Origin: Cryptomeria japonica
Lineage: Eukaryota > Streptophyta > Pinopsida > Cupressales > Cupressaceae
Assembly: GCF_030272615.1 (NCBI RefSeq)
Contig: NC_081406.1
Location: 168,910,361-168,974,360 of the forward strand
Direction: 5' to 3'
Length of the DNA: 64,000 bases
Below, piece after piece: positions 10,952 through 22,900 of the stretch. Each line of letters starts with the position of its first letter. Within the stretch, counting starts at the first letter, position 1. A program made the translations under genes and the position numbers. Below the pieces are notes generated by a model. It was not told the origin of the DNA and made no database searches. It saw nothing but the letters and a program-made list of their open reading frames with translations.

Positions 10952-13900
10952 CTGCAAACATAAACAAAAATAATACAAAAAGATGATCCTACAATTGCAT
11001 TAACTTATTAATTTTATTCTAAACCTTTTATATATGCTCTGAATGAAATATAAAATCAAAATTAATTTACTTACATTGTTTTTAGTGTTTTCAGATTTTC
11101 CATAAATGACAAATTTGATCCAGCTCCAGTTAGATCAGATATCATCCTACTTAGATATAAGTAACGACATAAAACCAATAATACCAAATATACCAATTTT
11201 ATTTATTCAAATGGTGTTTATGCCTACAAAATTGACTCGGTCAAATGAAAAGTTCAACTTCACAAGAACATTATTAAATGAATTAGTATTTTTCACTATC
11301 ACAAATATGAAATTGAATGAAGAAATAAAATGTGAAATTGAAGAAAACCATGCACTTACAATTCACTCAATTGACTCAAACTTGAAAAGGTTGGAGGAAT
11401 TGGACCTTCTAGGGAAGAAGCTTCCAGTCTCCTATAATTAGTCATGGCTTTTGTCTTAGTTTTTAATTCTTCCTCCCCTAAATAAAAGATTGGGAAAAGA
11501 AAAAATATTCTTGAGAAAAACATAAGATAAATTTTCTTACAATTTTTTAATGGTTTTCCAATTTCCAATGAAATCTGGTATTTTACCACTAAAGTTGTTG
11601 CTACTTGCATAACTGCAAAAAAGCAATAAAAGCAAAAGTTACTATTCTAACAATTGCATATTCATTTCATGTTATTTTTTGCAACTTTGAATGCTAAAAC
11701 GCGAAATTAAGAATTATACAAGACTTACAATTCTTTCAGCCGAGAGAAACGAGAATATATTTTAGGTATCTTCCCATGGAATAGATTATTTCGAACATCC
11801 CTATAAATGAATATAATATGAAACAATTATTTATAGATTAACAATTTCCAGGAGCACTTGTAAAATTACAACAATGTATGTATACAAAATGCAAATATTA
11901 TAAATATTTCATAATACGATCGTAAAGAACATAGATATTTATCTACTTGATAAGATAGTTGACGTCAATTATTTTTTCTTTTCAAAACTCTTGTAATATT
12001 TTTTTATCTCATTTCCCTAACTCATGAAATCAAAATAATCTATACTAATACACTCTAATTTATCTCATTCCATGAAAATCACACATAATCATACTCAAAT
12101 TATATATCAAATCAAAGTAACAAATTTTCTTTAATGTAGGATCTTGACTATAAATTAGAATTAAAACTAAAAAAATCACATGAACAATCTGAATTAAATA
12201 TATGTTGTTAGATAAGCACTACGGTGAAGATAGCTACCATTCTATTGAACTCAAAGCAAATAATTACATTTCATAGACAATGATCTAACTAGTTTTAGTT
12301 ATCTCTATTTTTTGAGGTAGATCAAGAAACCCAAGCCTTCGACAAGCTCAAATTTCTTGCTTATCTACTCATGAGTGAACAAGTTTGGATGATGACAAAG
12401 GAAACTGGAGAAATCAACCATTTCATTTTGTAAGATGACCTTTTTATTAAAAAAATCAACACCTCCAACTGAACGCTCACATATCAGCCCAAGATCAAAA
12501 TTACATTCGATAGGAATATACAACATATCCTTCCATCATTCATATAAGCTTTTTCAAGAGCGTTTTCATCCCTGGGAAATGGATTTTGCAACGTTATAAT
12601 CTTTTGCCAAGAAGAGCCTTCTGATCTGAGCATTTTGGTCTTCTTGGTTGTAGGGACAGACTTTTTCTCCCGGCAGACAAATAGTGAGAGCACCAACTCA
12701 GAATAATGAATAACTGACCATGAAAGATTGAGATTGTTAAACAAGGTCTACCAAATAGAGCCAAGCTTAATTGGGGGGGGGGGTTAGGGGGTGGATATAG
12801 TGCATTAGGATTTGTATTCAGGGGGCCAGCTCCACCGGCTGGTAGGTCGTGAAGACTTACCAGGCGTGGGGCTCAGAGGGTCTTATAGTTGAAAACTCTA
12901 ACTTTACGCCTTCTAAAATTTTCTTCATATATTTCGAATCACTTTGACTTTTGTACAGTTGCTTACATGTCAAGCCACCTACTTAAAAATTTTGGTTTCA
13001 AGTTTACATGCCTTTTTTGTCAAGGTGTCCAAAATGGTCCCAAAAAGAAGTAAGACCCATAGTTGTGCACTAAGTCATGTTTATTGGTGTGCTGATGTGG
13101 CATCGCATAAGTGGCTGCTTTTTCAAATTTAGTGGAATCCTTTTGAGGAAAAATATTGACATGACACTTTTTGTGCTCCACTAATAGATTGTGTTCCACT
13201 GGCATCCCCACTATTGGATCCTGCTCCAATATACTATTTGATTCTGTAAAAATGTGTCAGTAAATAGATGCTAAATAGATTCTAAATATATCGAGCTAAA
13301 ATCTTCAATCATGGGATGTATTAAGACATGAAGGTACTAAATAGATTGTATCTATGGTTGAAGATTTCACCTCGTTATATTCCATATTTTTATTACATTA
13401 ATACAAAACATAGAATCATCCTACATATTAATTGTCTTAATGCATTTCTTGTCATAGTCAAGCCACCAATGCTTCCATTTTTGCCTATTGTTGGTGACCA
13501 TCGTTATATTTTTAGAGAGAGTGCATATCAATCAACCAGATTCATCCTTGATGATGTAACAAGCCCTTAATGTCCCTAAATTTCCCTTGGAGGCACCATC
13601 AAATTTTAATTTGAACCTTCCACTCAATAGGCTGAGCCATCTAACCATAAGCCTCTTAGCATGAGAGCCAAATAAGAGATTAAAATGAGAAGAAAATTTG
13701 AGACTTCCAACATCTTATTATCACATCATCCCAATACATGAAATTTGTCTTCCATGAACACTTCACTTTGCATTTCATTAGTTAGCATTTAGAATTTATT
13801 CTTTGAATAACTCAATCAATTAAACTTTGAGAGTCATAGAAGAACCCAATAATTTAAACTTTGAGAGTCATATAAGATCCACCTATTTTGCTCCTTCAAT

Positions 13901-16900
13901 AGTTATCAAACAAGTATGGGGGGCATGTGACTTAAATGCTAGCCCAAAAATGATTATTGTGCAATTGGGGCTAACTATAAAAGAAAAAACCTCAAGCATC
14001 TTAGCTTATTGTGCAACCAACTAAGAATGAACTTGTTGGAGGGTGGTATTAGGACTTTAAATTCAAATGTCTTGATCCTAATGCCACCCTCCAACAAGTT
14101 TGTTCTTATAATGTCCTAATGCACCAAAGGGACACATCTCACTTAATTGGATCCTTCATAGAGAAGATTCTTCATGATTCCATCTAGAATATATGATGTT
14201 TTCCTTATGATCTACAATCAAGATGTTATATATATTAGAATCACCATGAGCACATTACTAATCATCATTCTCCTAGTAAGAGTAAGCCATCACCCTTTCC
14301 AAGTTGTGGCCTTGGTACTACAGTTATCTATGACATTTTACCATAAACTCAATCTAACATAACCTTTAAAGATTGAGATTAAAAGATATTTTAATGGGAT
14401 AGAGTCTATTAAGAATCCTAATAAATTGTAATCTTCTTTTGTTAGGTATTCTTGGTATTGAAAATATATGTATCTTGTATTTTCATACAATAAAAAATCT
14501 ACTGATCTAAAGATTCTTTAATTACCTTAGCTTCCATTATGTTTGATTTTTCATATCATCTAAAAATTATTGGTAAGTAATAGGATCAATATTTCTTGCC
14601 ACTCGCACACCACTCTAGTGTCAAAAAATGTGCCTCTGACAAATCAATTGTCATGGAGCATTTACCATTATGATGAAAATTAAAAGAGGATCTCCCTAGA
14701 GAATCTCATTTGAGCTCTCCAAAAACCATAGGATGCACCATCAACATGGATAGAGAAGTGCACCATAAAAATACAATGGAAAATCCATTATAGCCATTGT
14801 TTACAGAAACAAGACTTCTAAATATAAACACCACAAAATTATCATATTGACCATGTCATAAGACTAAGGGATTGATGAAAGTCTAGACCCCAAATTCAAC
14901 CTTGGAGACCTCTAGAAATGTAGTTTTCTAAGACTTATAAATGTTTGAACATGTCCAACATCTACCCTTGGGATTCATGACATGGTTTAACATCCTCATG
15001 TTAGATCCTTATCTAGGATGACAGAAGTTTCTTGAATAGGTGCTCCTTTTGGGAAATATGGCCAACGCAACTCCCACTAAGGTGTATCAAAGCAGAGTTG
15101 TAGTATCAAATCCGTTTGAGTAACATTGAGGGGGAGATTATTGGAACATGTCTAATATCTCCCATCCAAATTCATGGCATGGTTTAATAGCCTCTTGTTA
15201 GATCATTGAGTAGGATGGTAGTGATTTCTTGAACAAGTGCACCCTTTGGGAAGAATCGCCAATTGAACTCCCAATAAGTAGATACCTAGAAAAGGAGGCC
15301 TTTGATAATTTCCATCTCCTTTTCAAGAAACCTTTCTTAGGATGATCTCAAATGTTTGAAGGTAGCCTTATTCATTGATTTTCCCTTATGGTTGAGCTTA
15401 CCCTACTTTGATTAATCTTTTGCTAGTACCACCATGCTTGGTGAGGAACTCTCTCCTATCTTTATCTAGTTGTATCATTCGGTTTGATGTGATATTGTTG
15501 TGCATATTGCAATGCATGTGTTACTTGTTACCTTCTTATCTTCTATAAGGTGGTATTTGATGATAGTGTTTAAAAAAAATAGTTAGGTTTTGCCTTGGTC
15601 CTTCGGATGGGGCATTTCATAGATACTTCTTAAGTGAGACTATATTAAGATAACAATAAATTCTCATCATCATTCATGGGGAATTTATCTTCTTAAATTC
15701 CTTGAGCACATGTTTTTTTTCGTAATTAATCCTTCTCTCTCTTCTTTCTCTTTTACTTTTTTATTTCTATTATATTTGGATTAGATTAAAATATTTTCAA
15801 TGTGCTCTCTATATTATTAAAAGACCAATTACTTTTCTCATTGTCTATTTTTCTCATGGGGGATTCACTTAGTGAACCTAGGTTATAGCACGTGCATTCA
15901 CAACATACTAAAGAAACCCCCTATTTTTTTAAAATATTGCCCTAAACCCTTTTTCTCTCACCCCCTCCCAATACACAACCTGAATTAAAAACCCCCCTAT
16001 TTTTGCAAGATATTGTATTTTTTCATAGCCAGAATTAAAAACCCCCCTATTTTCACTGATAGGTAATATATTGTACCCTCATTTTTGGGATATTAAACCC
16101 CCAAATATGAATGCACGTGATATAATATTTCCCATCGAGTGAAGCCCCCATGATTTTTCTTAGGAATTTATAAAATCAATTATTGACAGTCTTGGTTTCT
16201 CTATTATTAGGATTTTTAATTTATACATAGAGATAATTTAGTAGTTGTATAGACCTAATTAATTTTAGAGAAAATTATTGAACTAATTCTAAAAACACAT
16301 AGGATTATCATACACTATCCAAATTTGATTCAAAAATTATTTGACTTATTGTGGACATCAAGAGACAAAATAATGAGGGATGCGGTTAAACTGACTTCAA
16401 AATCACATGTTAAAACTAGGGTTATTGATTTTTTTAAAAATTTCAAAAAATCAAAACCATTGATTTTCATAAAAATCAATAACACGAAAGTTATTGATCT
16501 GTACTATACAATTTTGGACCCATTTTAACCGTGACCGAATTTGAAGAGCTCCACCCTTCTCAATGGCTCCCAACGGTCCTCATCGGGAGTTCACTTGAGG
16601 TAATCGCCAACCAAGAGGAAAAAGAGAAGGTATTTCTTTCATTCTCACAAATTGATAAACACACCTATTTGGAGGGCTCTTCCTCAGAGGACCAAAGCAA
16701 ACTATCAGAGACCACATCCTTGACAAACCAAATTGAGCTTTCCAAAAACAAGAAAATAAATTTTTTTGGGTACTCTAAATCCAAAATCATTTGTGTCAAC
16801 TTTGGCAAACAAATCTTCTTCTCATACTAAGGTAGCCTGCACTCAAATCCATCTTCTGGACACCATGCTCAATTTGTAGATTTTTTATTTAAAATAGAAA

Positions 16901-19900
16901 TACCTACTAGATATGTTTAACAACTTTATTCCCAATAAGGATACTTTGAAATTTTGGGTTGAAAAGTATTGGTAGGATGTCATTGATCTATTTTTCTTGA
17001 ATAAGGAAACTAGGTTTTTTATTGCAGTTTTCAAACCTACAAAGACTAGAGATGAAACTCTGCAAATTAATTTGTTTATTATTGGTCAAGGGGTTATTTT
17101 CTCAATCCTGAGTTCCTAAATTTAAATTATATTCTGGTAGTCTCCAATCTTTCCAGTTTTTGATATCTCTTCCCAATCTACCTTTGTTGAATCGAGATCT
17201 ACCCATATTAGAAACACTACCAAATGTCATTGGGATTTTTCAAAACCATGATATGGACACATTTAGTAATCTAGAACTTCCTATGAAGTTCTACATTTTA
17301 GAAAAATCAGAACCCCCTTTACCTCAGGAGTTAGATTTTGATTTCGCTTAATCTCTCTTCATTCTGAAACTAAAAGAACAAACAATAACCCTCTATCTAT
17401 TAGCAGTAAGTATGTGAATTACAATTGAGGGGCCTGCACTTGCAGGAAGGCCAACAACCTAGAGTACACTACTCATTACAAAAGGAGTCTCGCTAACTAC
17501 ATAGAAATCCAAACTACAATCCGGAAGGAAGAATGAACTGCAATAATAACATCTCCTATGTCTAAGTACAGTTCTGGTTAAGCTCAATACTAGAGGACTT
17601 AATCCTCTTGCATAAAACCAACTCGATCACCAATGATCGACCAAATCCTTTGCATGAATGATTATTACATTATTTGCTCCTCTACCATCATCATGATCTA
17701 CAATGAGATCTTACATCATATATATACAAACCCTCGACCATAAAAAATAAGGTCGGCCACCAGAAAATAATCCAATTACATAATTATAAAACATGTCGGC
17801 CTAAGACCAAACAAATATCATCCAACTCGTCATCCCGGAAACACATCGAGAAGACCAAACAACATGTTACATTAAGCCAATCCATAACCTAGATAGTACC
17901 AGACCCAATTTAGGTCCACACATGCTAAAGTAATTATCCCAATCAGCCAAGTCTCAAACATGATCACCATCAACATCCTAAATCTCTACTAGAAGCCACA
18001 CCAACACCACTTATGCATAATATCAAAAGATCTTCATCAAATATCTGTCGGTGAAACCGTCACCAAATCAACAAACCAAGCTTACTAGCATATAAGATAG
18101 CATCAGATCATTAAATCAATACCAAATGACTGAACATGAATCTGAGTAGCATGAATAGCAGATCTAAGCCAATTACATAAGCCAAAGCATACCGGAGTAT
18201 ACTAGATCATCATGTTCTTACCAGCCAGAAACCAAACTTCCTACCGGGACCAAAAAGATATCGGTAAAGCAACCAAAGCAGCTAGTGTTGACATCAATGA
18301 TAAAACATCAATGCAACACATAATCAATTCCTCCAAATTGCCAACAATCTCCCCCTTTGGCATTGATGACAACACTAGATGTGAAAAACATCCAGGTGCC
18401 AAGAAATGCCAAATAAATCTCCTACACAAGAATATAGCAATGAAGTTCTGATCCATACTTTCCCTGTAGATGATATCATAGTTAAGTTCTGCAAATTTCT
18501 CCCCCTAATGTATATATCTCCTTAATTTTTTCACATGAATATCTCTCCCCCTTTGACATCAATGCCAGAGATCTGACATAAATATCAAAGCAAAATCATA
18601 AACCATTGAATCACAAGACTAACTACTCCCCCTGAGTAGTAGCATCATCACATCAATCTGGAATGAATAATAGCTCTGATGTCAATTGTTAGATAGTTCA
18701 AATAACCAAAAGACATAAACCAATTACTAAAATAGCTGATATGCCAATTAAGCACAAACAAAAATTAGAGAATAGATACCATCCACATGACACCAAGATT
18801 TGTACGTGGAAAACCCAATAAAGGGAAAAATCATTATGGGAGGCCTACCCATAGTCAGATAATACTTCTGCAGTAAGTATGTGATTACAAATTGAGGGGC
18901 TTGTACTTGCAGGAAGGCCAACAACCTAGAGCACACTGCTCATTACAAAAGGAGTCTCACTGACTACATAGAAATCCAGACTACAATCCGAAAGGAAGAA
19001 CGAACTACAATAATAGCATCTCCTATGCCTGAGTACAGTTTTAGTTAAGCTCAATACCAGAGGACTTAATCCTCTTGCATAAACCCAACTCGATCACCAA
19101 TGATTGACCAAATCCTCTGCATGAATGATTATTACCTTATTCGCTCCTATGCCATCATCATGATCTACAATGAGATCTTACATCATATATATACAAACCC
19201 TCAACCATAAACAATAAGGTCGGCCACCAGATAATAAACCAATTACATAATTATAAAACATGTCGGTTTGTAATCAAACAAATATCATCCAACCCATAAG
19301 TCATCCCGGAAACACATCAAGAAGACCAAACAACACGTTACATTAAGCCAGTCCATAACCTCTATAGTATCGGACCCAATTTAGGTCCACACACACTAAA
19401 GCAATTATCCCAATCAACTAAGTCTCGTATACGATCACCATCAGCATCTTGAATCTCTACTAGAAGCTGCACCAAAACCACTTATGCATAATATCAAAAG
19501 ATCTTCAACAAGCTCTGTCAGTGAAACCCTCACCGAATCAACAAACCAAGCTTACCAGCATATAAGATAGCATCCGATCACCAAATCAATACCAACTGAC
19601 TGAACATGAAAATGAGTAGCATGAATAGAAGATCTAATCCAATTCTATAAGCGAAAGCATGCTGGAGCATACTGAATTATCATGATCTTACCAGCCAGAA
19701 ACCAAATATCCTACCTGGACCAAAAGGATACGGGTAAAGCAGCCAAAACAACTAGTGTTGACATCAATGAAAAAACATCAATGCAACACATAATCAATTC
19801 CTCCAAATTGCCAACACTATCTTCACCCCCAACTTGAGGTAGACCACCCAAATGCAGAAAAACTAAAAAATAAATTGAGGCGAGCATCTAGGTTTTTGAT

Positions 19901-22900
19901 TACTGTAAAAGCAAGTTTTGAAGGGACCTCGAAACCCTTTACAAAAGATCCTTAAGAAATTAAAGCATTAAGAAACAAGAAGGAACAAATAGCTAAAAAA
20001 CTAGCATAGAAACAAGCAATATCCAACAAAAAAGCCCCATAGAACTAGCAACGTCCAGCCAAAACAGACAAAAGATGAAAAACAAACTACTTAATTTTTT
20101 TCAAGGCATTAGCCAAATTTTCACTAATCCCATGCAATTCTTTAATATTATCCCTAAGTTTAGGGATTTCCTTAGAAGAGGCCACAACAACTTTCTTCAT
20201 GCTCACCCTTGTTCTCTTTGTCACGTCACTAGGAGCACTTTCCACGGTCCTTGTCTCAATAGAATCTTCATCAATATCAAGGTCCATGATGAGTTTGGGA
20301 GTGTTGGATCCCTCAAGGACTTTAGAGATTTCCTCTAAGTTCTTAGTAATAGCAGTAAGGATATCCGGAATCATTACCAAAAGGTTTTTCATAGCAATTT
20401 TTCCTTCCTCCAGATTACCAATCTGAGCTTCCATCTTCTTTGTTTTTTCCTCCATCTCCTTCTTCCACTACTTCTAGTCCCTATCATCTTTCTTCCTTTT
20501 CTCTTCCCATTGCTTCCCATTTTTTCCATATTCTTGATTCCTTCATAAGCCCACCTGTCAAAACCCATTCTAGCCTCATATAGGTTTTTGAGATTATCTA
20601 GAATTAACCCTTCTCCAGCATCCTCCTTATCCTTGCTCGGATTCTCCTTGTCCATCTCCTGCTCAAATTCCTTATTCTTATTCTGCTCAATATCCATTTC
20701 TTTTTCCTCATTAATCTTATTATCTTGCTCCTCCATTGGCTGGCTATTGACAGTGCCTAAACTAACACTGTGGGTAGGACTATCTTGATCGAAAACATCC
20801 TCAGCTCCTTCTTCCTCTTCCCCCACATCCTCTTCTTTCCATCTTTCCTCTCCTCCAGACTCATTATTTTCCATCTCACTACCATCTTTTCCGATATCCT
20901 CTAAGTCATTCTCTGTCTCCTTTTGATTATCCTTGTCCTCTTGAATTTTCAACCCAATAGAATTTTTTCTCTTTTTGCTCTAAGTCGACTCTTACTTGCT
21001 AGGCCCGCCTTCCTCCATCTTTCTCTTACCTTTCCCTGGAGACGTAGACAATCTCTTATTTTCTTGGATAGCAAAGATTTTGCAGTGCTCATAAATGAGA
21101 AAAATGAGGCCACAATGAAGCACCAGAGTCGAAGGGTTCTTGCTATGCTTATTAAGAGACCTCGATAGAGACCTGAAGAGGTAGTAGGGTAGGGAAATCC
21201 TCTTCTCATGCCTGAAATGATTTAACAGCACAAAATTCTACGTGTGGACCCTAGTAAAATGACCCTCCACAGAAATGTATTCCATAATAGCATTCAACAC
21301 ACAACCCCAAATTTTCTTAATGTTGGAAGCATCATAATACTCCCCTGTAGCTTTACCAATTTTTGCCCTCTCCTTCTCTTTACACGAAAAAAGCTTAACC
21401 GCATTATTAGAAACTTTCAAGTCTCTAAACAAATTAAGACTTGAGTGGGGCATACCTGCTACCATCTCTATGAGGTCTGCATCCAGCTTAAACCTCAAAC
21501 CATGAATTTTGAATGAACTGTTGATCCAATTTTCAGTGACTTTGGTGACAGCTAGGTTAACGCTACCTTTATCATAATCGACCAGCTTCTCCATGAAATT
21601 CGTCATGAACCCTTTTTCCAGCTTAGTCCATACCTTTGGCATTTCCTTCCATCTACATATGTTATCTAGTTCCTCTCTCCTTAAATCCCCTCCCCATTTT
21701 CAAGTTCCTTATACCAAGTTTGTTCTTCTGCAATTTCAAAGCTTCCTTCCAATTGACTCTCAAAATTTTGAAAATTCTAACCCACAAAGTGTGCGAAAGA
21801 TTAATAGCTTTGATTAGGATTCTACCATTCTATCGTGTCATCATTACCTTTCTATAAATGTGAAGATTACTCATTAAAACTCATAATTAATTGTGTGATC
21901 CATCTTTCCCCATAATTAATTGTGTGATCCATCTTTCCCCATGAATCTTTCCACATACCAAATACTTTGAGCTTCGAAAATTATGCCTAGGTTTTCTAGA
22001 CCATTCACAACCAATTTTTTTTCTCGAAAGGCATGTTCAATTATAATAAATTTAAAGCTAGCTATAATTTCTCTAGCTTTAAAAATTATATTTTCTATAG
22101 ACCACGATGGCTCAGTTTCTCCCTTCAGGCACTTAATAATGTTTAGAGAGTCTCCCTCCAACCATAAGTTATCATGATTAAGATTTTTTGCAAGAATCAA
22201 AGTATTCAAAGTTGCAGAGGCTTTAGCATAATGACTAGTTTGATTACCTAGAGGGCCAGCAACTGGCACAAGGCAACTTCCAGCAGAATTCCTGACAATG
22301 CCCCCATAAACAGCTTTACTCAGGTTCCCCTTAGACACCCCATCAAAGTTGGCCTTATTCCATCCCTAAGATGGACAGCACCAAACAAGACCATCCCTAC
22401 CCTTATCCTTACTAGATTTGATATTAGAGAGGTTCCATCTGTCATTAAAGTCCTCTTTAGCAGCTAAACCATGATCAGTTCCATTTAAACATTCAAATAT
22501 CCCTCTATAGATTTTATCCACCACTACTTCAGGGTTAGCACTTTTATTCCTAAAAATCATGTTGTTACACTCATTCTAGATATTCTATATAACATTAGGG
22601 AGAGTAAGTTTCCACAACTCAAAATTCTTAGAATTGGAATTAGGATGGTACCATTACTGCCAGAACTCCCCTAGAGAGTTCGGGAAAACCCAGCTCAACT
22701 TCCACCTACTAAAAATAATATTCCATATTTCTTGACTGAATGTGCACTAGTAGAGGATGTGACAAGAAGACTCCTCTTCCCTGCAACAAAGAGAACACCT
22801 GTTAGGAAAAACAAATCCATGCTTTTGGAGGTTATCAAGAGTCAGCACCTTGTTTTGGATAAAAATCCAAAAGAAGATATTAACTTTGGGTATCAACTTC

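Larger units (their letters stand above)
17402..19816 (-). mobile_element. LTR element reduced to LTRs plus 340 bp (non-autonomous copia type)
   Basis: Two direct repeats on the minus strand (18687-19816 and 17402-18346) enclose only 340 bp. On the minus strand the order is 5' LTR, primer-site-like sequence (18673-18686), about 310 bp rich in purine tracts, terminal purine tract, 3' LTR. There is no gag or pol. The internal purine runs after GGCATTGATGTC match the 3' non-coding regions of copia A and B, so it is probably a deletion derivative of a related copia that kept only the 3' non-coding segment. The 3' LTR lacks its last ~183 bp. Confidence 0.72.

Noticed and set aside
11106-11441. 111-residue plus-strand open frame
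   Set aside because: It is antisense to LRR exons e and f and the intron between them. The minus strand has the domain, splice sites and phase.
12300-12420. Possible gypsy RT-RNase H linker (QAFDKLKF on the plus strand)
   Set aside because: Only one short similar block, with no neighbouring RT, RNase H or integrase motif.
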